From Flagellimonas abyssi (GTDB lineage Bacteria; Bacteroidota; Bacteroidia; Flavobacteriales; Flavobacteriaceae), in NCBI RefSeq assembly GCF_019457905.1, contig NZ_JAHZSV010000003.1, positions 186,001-250,000 of the forward strand: 64,000 nucleotides of DNA, given 5' to 3'. Under the pieces are notes generated by a model that saw only the letters and a list, made by a program, of their open reading frames with translations, searched no databases and was not told where the DNA came from. Made by a program: the position numbers and the translations under genes. Shown one piece after another: positions 42,988 through 51,903 of this stretch. Within the stretch, counting starts at the first letter, position 1, and the number at the start of each line of letters is the position of its first letter.

Positions 42988-44766
42988 TTAGCTTCCCGGA
43001 TTAAAAGGGAAAAAGTACGGTATCACAAAAGTGGCCGCTATCCAGATAATGATATTGAGCGGGGTCCCGACCTTTAGAAAATCATTGAATTTATAATTCC
43101 CGGGCGCATAGACCATGGTGTTCGTCGGATAGCTTACCGGGGTCATAAAGGTCAGGGAGCAGGCAAACATCACCGCCACCAAAAACGGCCTTTCGCTTAT
43201 CCCCATCGCGGAGGCCAAACTGATGACTATCGGTGTCATCAAAGCGGCCGTGGCCTTGCTTGAAAGCACATTGGTGCTCAAAAAAGTAACCAGATACAAT
43301 ATACTTAGGGTCACTTGGGCATGATAATTTCCCAAGGTCTGCTCTATAAAAAGGGCGATTTTTTCGGCCCCACCAGTCTTTTCAAGGGCCGTTCCCATGG
43401 AAAGTACGCCTGCCATCATAAAGATGACCTTCCATTCCACTGCCTCGTATGCCTCTTTCGGTTTTAAGGTGGATGTGGCCACCAACAACAGAGCGCCGAC
43501 CATACTGCTTATCAAAATGGAGGTGAGATTGAGCGAGGCCGCCAGTACCACACCTACAGCTATAACAATAGCGGGAACCGCTTTTCTATAATTGACCTTT
43601 TGGTGCTTATACTCGGACAGGGCCACCACCAAGCCCTGCTCGACCAGCACATCAACATCGGCTTCAGTGCCCAAAATCAACAGCATATCGCCCTCTGTCA
43701 ACTTTACGTCGGCCAGTTTTTCGTACAAAATCTCCCCTCGCTGCCGTATGGCCAAAACCGATCCATTGTATTGCCTCCTAAAATTAAGGGAGCGCAGGGA
43801 GCCCTCCGTAAGCCTTGAGCCAAAAGGAACGATAACCTCATAAACATTTTTCTCCAGTTCTGATTCGTTAAACTGTTTGTCACCGGTCACCCTGTAGCCT
43901 TTTAAGTCCCGGATGGCGTTCAATGTCTTCGGCGGAACGAGGACTTTCATTACGTCCCCTTCCAAAATAAACGTTTCGGGGCCAATGCTTTTCCTGTTAA
44001 ACCTATCCCTGGAAATGCTTAAGATCTGCACATTATGGTCGTTGACCAGTTTGGACAGGTGCAAAGGCTTGTCGCTATCGGGGCAATCCTTTTCCACCAA
44101 CAGTTCGGTAATATACTTTTCTGCTTCTTTCGTAAGTACGTTCAACTCTTTTTTCGCCTTTGGCAAGAGCAGCGGTGCCACAAAAAATATATAGGCAAAG
44201 CCAATTGTCGCCAAGCAAAGGGCGGCCAGGCTAAACTCGAACATTCCAAAACCCTCCAATCCATATTCTTCGGCATAACTGCTCACCAAAATATTGGTGG
44301 AGGTGCCTATCAAGGTACAGGTGCCCCCAAAAAGTGCCGAAAAGGATATGGGAATCAACAACATGCCCGGAGATATCTTCGTCTCCCTACAAACCGTCAG
44401 TGCAATTGGCAAAAGTAGCGCCACCACCGCGGAATCGTTCACAAAGGCGGAAAACATGCCCGCAATAAGACAAAAGGTGATCAAGGCAATACTGTAATGT
44501 ATTTTGGCCAGTTTTATGATCCTATCGCTAAGACCTCCCAAGATGCCCGAATTGAAGACCCCCGCACTTACCACGAACATGCACCCCAGGGTTATGGTGG
44601 CCGGATGATTGAATCCCGAAAAACCTTCCTTTGGATTCAGGACGCCGGCAACAATAAAGAGGGCCATTATAATAATGGATGTGGTATCTATGGAAAAATA
44701 ATCCTTTATGAACAGGACGATTCCTATACAGATGATCACAATGGTAATAATCAAATCACTGCCCAT
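42988..44766 (-). CDS. SLC13/DASS family permease with RCK_C domains
   Basis: This 592-residue membrane protein has two sets of transmembrane helices with the SLC13 signature. The first half has AGMFSAFVNDSAVVALLLPIA and FSALFGGTCTLIGTSTNILVS. The second half has STNVLSSKATAALMTPIVIS and TPVSYPTNTMVYAPGNYKF. Between them, about residues 205-375, lie two RCK_C (TrkA-C) domains (GDVMKVLVPPKTL and GDMLLILGTEADVDVL). Such proteins carry sulfate, dicarboxylates or other anions with Na+. It ends 6 bp from the convergent lepA stop. Confidence 0.93.
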   Translation of the reverse strand: MGSDLIITIVIICIGIVLFIKDYFSIDTTSIIIMALFIVAGVLNPKEGFSGFNHPATITLGCMFVVSAGVFNSGILGGLSDRIIKLAKIHYSIALITFCLIAGMFSAFVNDSAVVALLLPIALTVCRETKISPGMLLIPISFSALFGGTCTLIGTSTNILVSSYAEEYGLEGFGMFEFSLAALCLATIGFAYIFFVAPLLLPKAKKELNVLTKEAEKYITELLVEKDCPDSDKPLHLSKLVNDHNVQILSISRDRFNRKSIGPETFILEGDVMKVLVPPKTLNAIRDLKGYRVTGDKQFNESELEKNVYEVIVPFGSRLTEGSLRSLNFRRQYNGSVLAIRQRGEILYEKLADVKLTEGDMLLILGTEADVDVLVEQGLVVALSEYKHQKVNYRKAVPAIVIAVGVVLAASLNLTSILISSMVGALLLVATSTLKPKEAYEAVEWKVIFMMAGVLSMGTALEKTGGAEKIALFIEQTLGNYHAQVTLSILYLVTFLSTNVLSSKATAALMTPIVISLASAMGISERPFLVAVMFACSLTFMTPVSYPTNTMVYAPGNYKFNDFLKVGTPLNIIIWIAATFVIPYFFPFNPGS

Positions 44767-44887
44767 ATTGCGCGCAATTTAGAGTTCTATTCTTTGTTTG
44801 GCCACCTGTTTTTCTGTGCCGGCTCTACTATGGTACGTGAATAGAATCGTCTCTAAACCATTTTCGATTCTTCTTCAGAAAACAATT

Positions 44888-46741
44888 TTATTCTTTTTCG
44901 GGATTCTTTTCCTCTTTTTTAACTTGAATTTCCCTCCCCAAATAAACCAGTTTAAAGCCCTCGCCTTTTGGGGTAAAGTCTTTACTGTTGGCGGGTATGA
45001 TCTCAATACTGCCGTCCGGGGATTTTGTGAACAAGGGTACAATGTCTCTTTCTTCCACGGTAATATCTATCAAATCATCATAGTGTTCCTTGTCCTCCAG
45101 ATCAATCTCGTGTATGATAGGGTGCTTCCGTACCGTATCCATCAATTGGATAAAGTCATCGGTATGCGAAAAAAGTCCTTCTTTTGGGTTATTGTCAGGG
45201 TCGTTCACCTCTTCGGTATTTACAAGCCTGAAAGCTCCGTTCTCCCCAAATTGTCGTTGAAACTTGTTGATCGCGAATTTGTTGATATCCGAGTTCCCGG
45301 TCAACGCCATTAGATATCCCATATCGTTAAGCTCGATATTATCGGTTAGCGTATCGGAGAAAATATTGGCGGTAATGGCCTCAAGTCCCAATTTTTTCGC
45401 TTTTTCCACATTGTTTTGGTTGTTGTCTATCAATACGACGTGCCTATTGTTCTTCCTCAAATAGTTTCCGATGAGCCTGGACAGTTTGGAGGCGCCAATA
45501 ATTAAAATACCCTCGGACTTCTTCAGGAACACGCCAACGAGCTTGGCAAAAAAACGGGCCGTAGTCGCATTTAACAATACGGTTCCCAGAACGATCATAA
45601 AGACCAACGGGGTAATGTATTCCGCGCCCGGTTCTCCCCTTGATACCAGTTTAGATCCAAAAAGCGAAGCAATACCCGCCGCTACGATACCGCGCGGACC
45701 CACCCATCCTATAAAAAGCTTTTCGTTGAATTTTAAATTGGACCCCTGGGCGCTCAGAAAGACCCCGATAGGCCGTATAAGGAATACAATTACCGCAAAA
45801 AGGGCAACGGTGTTCCAGTTGTAAATAAGTTCTAGATCGCTAATATTGATATTGGCCGCCAATAGGATAAAAAGGATGGAAATCAACAACACGCTCAGGG
45901 ATTCCTTAAAATAAAGAAGTTCCTTGATGTTCGGCAGGTTCATGTTGCCCATGACCATACCCATCACCACTACGGCCAACAGGCCGGATTCGTGGGCGAA
46001 CAGGTCCGATTCCACATATACCAGGAGTACCGTGGAGAGCGAAACCACATTGAGCAGGTAATGCGGGATAAAATTTCTTTTGATGGCAAATGCCAATGCA
46101 TGTGCAAAGGTGAACCCAAAAGTCGTCCCGAACAGGATGATCTTACCGAACTCGATAAGTGCCGTTTGGGTAAAGGCCTGTCCCTCTCCAACACTAATGA
46201 ACTCGAACACCAATACCGCGACCAAGGCCCCGATGGGGTCGATCAATATCCCTTCCCATTTCAGGACCGCCGAGACGTCCTTTTTTAGTGGAATGTTCCT
46301 AAGAATAGGTGTGATCACGGTAGGCCCGGTCACAATGATCAAACCGGAGAACAAAAAGGAAATTTGCCAAGAAAGTCCAAAAACATAGTGTGCTGTGACC
46401 CCTGCTCCAAAAAAAGTGACCACTGTACCGATGGTGATCAATTTGGTGATGACAGGTCCCACATTGGATATCTCCGCCCTTTTAAGGGTCAACCCTCCTT
46501 CAAAAAGTATGACACTTATCGCCAAGGACACAAAATAGTACAACCCTTCGCCCGGGAACAAGCCTTTCTCGCCATTCCAAATAGGTTCTATCAGTTTTGA
46601 TCCGTCCTCCGTGTATAAAGTCGCTATGGGGCCTACCAGCAACCCTATCAATATAAGGGGTAAGATCGCAGGAAGCTTGAAGCGCCAAGCGACCCATTGT
46701 GCAATAATGCCAAGAATTATGATTCCAGCAAGTTCGAGCAT
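44888..46741 (-). CDS. cation:proton antiporter with TrkA-N domain
   Basis: This 617-residue protein has about 12 transmembrane helices over residues 1-390, with conserved LFSGLIIVTGPTVITPILRN, an IDPIGALVAVLVFEF motif (Asp-Pro) and WVGPRGIVAAGIASLFG. A cytoplasmic nucleotide-binding TrkA-N domain follows (ILIIGASKLSRLIGNYLRKN, with acidic strand end VVLIDNN). This is the NhaP/CPA1-type Na+/H+ exchanger regulated through a ligand-binding RCK domain. It lies 121 bp upstream of the SLC13 permease on the same strand; both have TrkA-type sensors. Confidence 0.93.
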   Translation of the reverse strand: MLELAGIIILGIIAQWVAWRFKLPAILPLILIGLLVGPIATLYTEDGSKLIEPIWNGEKGLFPGEGLYYFVSLAISVILFEGGLTLKRAEISNVGPVITKLITIGTVVTFFGAGVTAHYVFGLSWQISFLFSGLIIVTGPTVITPILRNIPLKKDVSAVLKWEGILIDPIGALVAVLVFEFISVGEGQAFTQTALIEFGKIILFGTTFGFTFAHALAFAIKRNFIPHYLLNVVSLSTVLLVYVESDLFAHESGLLAVVVMGMVMGNMNLPNIKELLYFKESLSVLLISILFILLAANINISDLELIYNWNTVALFAVIVFLIRPIGVFLSAQGSNLKFNEKLFIGWVGPRGIVAAGIASLFGSKLVSRGEPGAEYITPLVFMIVLGTVLLNATTARFFAKLVGVFLKKSEGILIIGASKLSRLIGNYLRKNNRHVVLIDNNQNNVEKAKKLGLEAITANIFSDTLTDNIELNDMGYLMALTGNSDINKFAINKFQRQFGENGAFRLVNTEEVNDPDNNPKEGLFSHTDDFIQLMDTVRKHPIIHEIDLEDKEHYDDLIDITVEERDIVPLFTKSPDGSIEIIPANSKDFTPKGEGFKLVYLGREIQVKKEEKNPEKE

Positions 46742-46950
46742 CGTTTAAGTTTTGTGGAAATTTACTGTTTTTCTTTTAGATAATCATTCTTCAATATCCC
46801 TGTCAAGGGATAGAAAAGCGCATATCCGCCCAAACTATGGCCGTTTTAATGAAACTCTTCCCTTTTTTGTTAAAATAGGGCCAATATATCCTTATTTTTT
46901 CGCCATTTGGATGGTGCTTTTCTTATTTTGCACCCCATTTTACTTTCGGA

Positions 46951-47817
46951 ATGACAATTTATCCCATAGAAACAGGTAATTTTAAGTTGGACGGAGGGGC
47001 CATGTTCGGTGTGGTTCCCAAATCTATTTGGAACAGGACCAACCCTGCAGATTCCAACAATATGATCGACCTTGCGGCCCGATGCCTTTTGATTGAGGAT
47101 GGTGAGAGGCTTATTTTGATCGATAACGGCCTGGGCAACAAACAATCAGAAAAATTCTTTAGCTACTATCACCTCTGGGGCGATCATTCATTGGACAGGT
47201 CATTAAAAAATGCCGGCTTCCATCGGGACGATGTAACGGACGTTTTTTTGACCCATCTACACTTTGACCACTGCGGGGGCGGCATTCAATGGAACAAGGA
47301 CCGCACAGGTTATGAGCCCGCCTTCAAAAATGCCAGGTTCTGGACAAATAAAGACCATTGGGAATGGGCCACCCGACCCAATGCAAGGGAAAAAGCTTCC
47401 TTTTTAAAAGAAAACCTTTTGCCCATGCAAGAAAGTGGCCAGTTGCATTTTGTGGACCGAAAGGAATCCTCTTTCATAGAAAATTCTGAACTCGGGTTCG
47501 GTATCCATTTCGTGGACGGCCATACCGATAAACAAATGCTACCGCATTTAAATTATAAAGGCAAGACCTTGGTCTTTGTGGCCGACCTGGTTCCTACCGT
47601 TGGGCATATTCCCCTGCCCTATGTGATGGGATATGACACACGGCCCTTGTTGACCTTAAAAGAAAAAGAATCCTTTTTAAAAAAAGCTGCAGAAAACGAT
47701 TGGCTCCTCTTGTTCGAGCACGATGCACATAATCAAATCTGCTCATTGAAGCAGTCCGAAAAGGGAGCCCGCCTCGATGGCCTCTTTTCCTACAATGAAA
47801 TATTCAGTATACAATAA
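46951..47817 (+). CDS. MBL-fold metallo-hydrolase
   Basis: This 288-residue protein contains the metallo-beta-lactamase motif THLHFDHCGG (HxHxDH), a later VDGHTD and a final EHDAHNQI, which together bind two metal ions. There is no signal peptide. Close relatives act as lactonases or quorum-quenching hydrolases, but the substrate is not assignable. It is followed 26 bp later by the S8 peptidase gene. Confidence 0.9.
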   Translation: MTIYPIETGNFKLDGGAMFGVVPKSIWNRTNPADSNNMIDLAARCLLIEDGERLILIDNGLGNKQSEKFFSYYHLWGDHSLDRSLKNAGFHRDDVTDVFLTHLHFDHCGGGIQWNKDRTGYEPAFKNARFWTNKDHWEWATRPNAREKASFLKENLLPMQESGQLHFVDRKESSFIENSELGFGIHFVDGHTDKQMLPHLNYKGKTLVFVADLVPTVGHIPLPYVMGYDTRPLLTLKEKESFLKKAAENDWLLLFEHDAHNQICSLKQSEKGARLDGLFSYNEIFSIQ

Positions 47818-47843
47818 CCTCACATTTTTTACAATTAATTTTT

Positions 47844-49493
47844 ATGAATCGCACATATAACAAACTATCATTCCTATCGCTGTCCGCCGCTCTATTTTTA
47901 ATGGGTTGTGGGTCCACCGGATTGGTCTCGACCCCGGTTGAGAACATTGACTCTGTACCCTTGAAAGTCGCTGAACTTACCGAAACGCAGAAGAAAAACT
48001 GGGGACATTTGGACCTCATCAAGGACACGATACCGGGAATGAGCGTGGATAAGGCCTACGATGAAATCATTAAGAACAAAAAAGGAAAAACCGTTGTCGT
48101 GGCCGTTTTGGATTCGGGCATGGATCTGGAGCACGAAGACCTGAAGGGCGTCCTTTGGACCAATTCTGGCGAAATACCCGACAATGGCAAGGATGATGAT
48201 GGCAATGGTTATGTGGACGATATCCACGGATATAACTTTTTAGGAAAATCCTATAATGAGCAATTGGAATATGTTCGAATGCTGCGTTTAAATATCGGAG
48301 ATGCGTCCGAAAGGGCGGAAGCAAGACTTTTGCTCGATAAAGAATATCCCGAAGCTGTTCAGAACAAACAACAGTACGAACAAATATTCCAGGTGGTAAA
48401 AGGTGCCGATGAGCTGGTAAAAAGCGAGCTTGGCAAGGAAGCCTACACTAAAAAGGATTTGCTTTCCATTGAGCCAAAAACGGCACAAATGGAGCAAAGT
48501 GTTGCGGTATTGACCCAAATGTTCACCTATGGCGACAGTATTCCAGAAGTATTGGAAGAGCTCAAAGAAGGCATAACCTATTTTACAGATCAAGCAAATT
48601 ACAACCTCAACAAAGACTTCAACGGCAGGGAGCCTGTGGGCGACGACCCTTACGATATTACCGATGTGCCGTACGGAAACGGAAACCCAAAGAACATGGT
48701 GGAAACCGAGAGCCATGGTACCCACGTTGCCGGAATTATTGCCGCAAAAAGAAACAACGGCATGGGTATGAACGGAGTGGCCAACAACGTTGAAATTATG
48801 AGTATTAGGGCCGTTCCCAACGGAGATGAATATGACAAGGACATTGCCTTGGGCATTAGATATGCGGTTGACAATGGAGCGTCCATAATCAACTGTAGCT
48901 TCGGGAAATCCTTTTCCCCTAAAGCCGAGTGGGTCTATGACGCCATAAAGTATGCCGCATCCAAGGATGTGTTGATCGTGCATGCCGCAGGAAACGATGG
49001 CGAGGACCTAGAGGTTCCGGAAAACAGGAATTATCCAAATGACGATATGGACAGGGATAGCGAATTTGTGGACAACGTGATTACCGTTGGGGCCCTTTCC
49101 AGCAGTTACGGTTCTGAAATGGTCGCGTCTTTCTCCAATTATGGAAAACAACGTGTAGATGTATTCGCCCCGGGCGACGCCATATATTCCACGATGCCCA
49201 ATAGCGAATACGAATTCCAGGGCGGAACATCCATGGCGGCCCCAGCAGTTGCAGGCGTTGCTGCATTGATTCTTTCTTATTATCCAGACCTTTCCGCTTC
49301 CCAGGTCAAAAGTATCATCATGCAGTCCGGACTTAGGGCCAAGACATCCGTTATCGTTGCAGGGGATGAGACCAAAGCGACCACTTTCGACAAAATTTCC
49401 AAGTCCGGTAAGATGGTTAATGCCTATAATGCCTTAATTTTAGCGGACAACATCTCAAACGGTAAAATGACCTTAGAAAGCAATTCTAAATAA
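47844..49493 (+). CDS. S8 (subtilisin-like) serine peptidase, lipoprotein
   Basis: This 549-residue protein has a lipoprotein signal (SLSAALFLMGCGSTG). The catalytic triad is Asp90 (VVAVLDSGMD), His291 (ETESHGTHVAGI) and Ser463 (GGTSMAAPAV). The oxyanion Asn lies in IVHAAGNDGED. About 200 residues separate Asp and His, far more than in typical subtilisins; the insert is helical and lacks cysteine. It is exported and anchored, likely at the outer membrane. The M1 peptidase gene starts 3 bp downstream, suggesting joint peptide breakdown. Confidence 0.94.
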   Translation: MNRTYNKLSFLSLSAALFLMGCGSTGLVSTPVENIDSVPLKVAELTETQKKNWGHLDLIKDTIPGMSVDKAYDEIIKNKKGKTVVVAVLDSGMDLEHEDLKGVLWTNSGEIPDNGKDDDGNGYVDDIHGYNFLGKSYNEQLEYVRMLRLNIGDASERAEARLLLDKEYPEAVQNKQQYEQIFQVVKGADELVKSELGKEAYTKKDLLSIEPKTAQMEQSVAVLTQMFTYGDSIPEVLEELKEGITYFTDQANYNLNKDFNGREPVGDDPYDITDVPYGNGNPKNMVETESHGTHVAGIIAAKRNNGMGMNGVANNVEIMSIRAVPNGDEYDKDIALGIRYAVDNGASIINCSFGKSFSPKAEWVYDAIKYAASKDVLIVHAAGNDGEDLEVPENRNYPNDDMDRDSEFVDNVITVGALSSSYGSEMVASFSNYGKQRVDVFAPGDAIYSTMPNSEYEFQGGTSMAAPAVAGVAALILSYYPDLSASQVKSIIMQSGLRAKTSVIVAGDETKATTFDKISKSGKMVNAYNALILADNISNGKMTLESNSK

Positions 49494-49496
49494 AAT

Positions 49497-51347
49497 ATGA
49501 AGCATTTACGATCCCTCTTTTTTTCGTCCTTTTTTGGGGCTACCCTTTTTTTAAGTGCGCAATCAAGTGACTGGCAACAGCACGTGGATTATACCATGGA
49601 TGTACAAATGGATGTAAAGACCTATCAGTACACCGGCACCCAAAAATTGGTCTATACCAACAATTCCCCGGATGAATTGAGCCGCGTTTTTTATCATTTA
49701 TACTACAATGCCTTTCAGCCCGGTAGTGAAATGGACATTAGGCTACAAAACATTAAAGATCCCGATAAACGGATGATGGTCGATGGAAAAAGCAGGATTG
49801 CATCCCTTTCAGAAAGTGAAATGGGCTACCTTCATGCTGAATTGCTTACCCAAGACGGCCAACCTGTTTCCTTTACAGAAGAAGGCACCATTCTTGTGGT
49901 CGATTTGGCCAAGCCTATTCCTTCCGGAGGAAAAACCACTTTAGAAATGACCTTCAAGGGGCAAGTTCCCCTTCAAATTAGACGCTCTGGAAGAAATAGT
50001 AGCGAGGGCGTTGCGCTTTCCATGAGCCAGTGGTATCCAAAACTTTCAGAATATGATTTTGAAGGATGGCATCCAAATCCATACATAGCCCGTGAATTTC
50101 ATGGGGTTTGGGGAGATTTTGATGTAAAGATTACCTTGGACAAAGATTATACCGTTGGAGGCTCTGGATATCTTCAAAATCCAGATGAAATTGGACACGG
50201 ATATGAAGCACCGGGCACAAAAGTAAAAACCAAGGGCAAAACCTTGACTTGGCATTTTAAGGCCCCGAAGGTTCACGATTTTATGTGGGCGGCCGATCCT
50301 GAGTATATCCACGACATTTATCAAATGGAAGATGGTCCTACCCTTCATTTCTTCTACAAGGATAACCCAGAGTTCAATGAAAATTGGAAAAACCTTCAGC
50401 CAAAAACGGCGGAAGCCATGAAGTTCTTTAGCAATAATGTTGGGAAATACCCTTATGAACAATACTCCGTGGTGCAGGGAGGTGATGGCGGAATGGAATA
50501 TGCCATGAGCACCTTGATTACCGGCGAACGTGAATTCGGAAGCTTGGTCGGGGTAATGGTGCACGAAATGGCACACTCTTGGTTCCAGCACGTGCTTGCA
50601 ACCAACGAATCCGAACATGAGTGGATGGACGAAGGTTTTACTTCGTTTATTAGCAGCTTGTGTATGAACCAGATCATGGAACAAAACAAACAAAACCCTT
50701 TTGAGGGTTCTTACCGTGGATATTACGCTCTGGTAAACTCAGGTCTTGAAATGCCCCAGTCCACCCATGCGGACAGATATACGACGAATTTTGCCTATGG
50801 GGTTTCAGCCTATAGCAAAGGTTCTATTTTCCTTTCCCAATTGGGCTATGTGATCGGACAGGACAAGTTGATGGAGACCATCCAAAAATATTTTGAAGAC
50901 TTCAAGTTCAAGCACCCTGTTCCGAACGACATCAAAAGAACGGCAGAAAAGGTATCCGGTATGGAACTCAACTGGTATTTGACCGATTGGACGCAGACTA
51001 CCAACACCATTGATTACGGTATCAAAAGTGTTGATGCAGATGGGGAGAACACCAAAGTTACCATGGAGCGCATAGGAGAAATGCCCATGCCTTTGGATAT
51101 CCTGGTCGTTGGCAAGGATGGGACACAAAAAACATACTACGTTCCATTGCGTATGATGTACGGCGAAAAAGAAAACCCATATCCAAATTTGGACCGTACC
51201 GTTTTGGAAGACTGGCCATGGGCCTACCCAACGTACGAATTTACCTTGGACATGCCCTTGGAAAACGTGCAGGCCATTATGATCGACCCTTCTCAATTGA
51301 TGGCCGATGTGGATGGTGAGAACAACGTATACCAAGCAGAGGAATAA
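49497..51347 (+). CDS. M1 family zinc metallopeptidase (aminopeptidase)
   Basis: This 616-residue protein has a signal peptide (FFSSFFGATLFLSAQ). The zinc site is VMVHEMAHSWFQH followed by EHEWMDEGFTSF (HExxH-x18-E), and GGMEYAMSTLI replaces the usual GAMEN substrate loop. An N-terminal beta domain precedes the catalytic domain. It probably trims N-terminal residues from peptides in the periplasm or outside, downstream of the S8 endopeptidase encoded 3 bp away. A palindrome-like T-rich stretch follows its stop. Confidence 0.94.
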   Translation: MKHLRSLFFSSFFGATLFLSAQSSDWQQHVDYTMDVQMDVKTYQYTGTQKLVYTNNSPDELSRVFYHLYYNAFQPGSEMDIRLQNIKDPDKRMMVDGKSRIASLSESEMGYLHAELLTQDGQPVSFTEEGTILVVDLAKPIPSGGKTTLEMTFKGQVPLQIRRSGRNSSEGVALSMSQWYPKLSEYDFEGWHPNPYIAREFHGVWGDFDVKITLDKDYTVGGSGYLQNPDEIGHGYEAPGTKVKTKGKTLTWHFKAPKVHDFMWAADPEYIHDIYQMEDGPTLHFFYKDNPEFNENWKNLQPKTAEAMKFFSNNVGKYPYEQYSVVQGGDGGMEYAMSTLITGEREFGSLVGVMVHEMAHSWFQHVLATNESEHEWMDEGFTSFISSLCMNQIMEQNKQNPFEGSYRGYYALVNSGLEMPQSTHADRYTTNFAYGVSAYSKGSIFLSQLGYVIGQDKLMETIQKYFEDFKFKHPVPNDIKRTAEKVSGMELNWYLTDWTQTTNTIDYGIKSVDADGENTKVTMERIGEMPMPLDILVVGKDGTQKTYYVPLRMMYGEKENPYPNLDRTVLEDWPWAYPTYEFTLDMPLENVQAIMIDPSQLMADVDGENNVYQAEE

Positions 51348-51459
51348 GCAGCTTTCCTTTAACAGAACAACAAGGGTGGCCGTTTGTGCCGCCCTTTTTC
51401 ATTTAATCTCAGATTTATTTAAGTAATTTGACCTTTCCAAAGAACTAGTCTCCATCATA

Positions 51460-51903
51460 ATGTCTGAAGAAAATACAGATTCAAACGATACTAATACACC
51501 CCTAAGGTCCCCTCAAGGGGACTTTTCCTTTCCAAAAAAAGAGAAACTGACCAATAAAAAATTGTTCGAAGCGCTTTTTACAGAAGGCAAGTCCCTTCAT
51601 GTATTTCCGGTTAAGCTGATCTACCTCCCTTCAAATTTTAGTGATGGCTCCAGAGTAAAGGTCGCTGTTGTCGCCCCAAAAAGAAAATTTAAAACGGCGG
51701 TAGACCGCAACCGCATCAAACGATTAATGAGAGAGGCCTACAGGCTCAACAAGCCCCTCATTTTTAACAACATTGAAAGGAATTTTGCGTTCATATTTTT
51801 ATACCTTGGCAAGAAGGCTCCAAGTTTTGATGAAGTAGAAATAGCCATGAAAAAGCTGTTGGATGCCTTTGTAAATAAAGAATCCCATGAAAAGATTGAT
51901 TAG
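51460..51903 (+). CDS. rnpA: ribonuclease P protein component
   Basis: This 147-residue protein has the RNP signature AVDRNRIKRLMREAYRLNK and KVAVVAPKRKFKTAV, so it is the protein subunit that helps RNase P mature tRNA 5' ends. The conserved part begins at about residue 24 (FPKKEKLTNKKLFEALF). The first ~23 residues are extra; residues 16-21 are encoded by a GTCCCCT...AGGGGAC palindrome also found at 55139. Its 3' end overlaps the S41 peptidase gene by 17 bp. Confidence 0.95.
   Translation: MSEENTDSNDTNTPLRSPQGDFSFPKKEKLTNKKLFEALFTEGKSLHVFPVKLIYLPSNFSDGSRVKVAVVAPKRKFKTAVDRNRIKRLMREAYRLNKPLIFNNIERNFAFIFLYLGKKAPSFDEVEIAMKKLLDAFVNKESHEKID
51496..51522. repeat. palindromic repeat copy inside rnpA
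   Basis: 27 bp matching 24 of 27 positions with 55139-55165. The core is GTCCCCT-CA-AGGGGAC (51507-51522). It is read in frame as part of the RnpA N-terminal extension. Confidence 0.75.
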
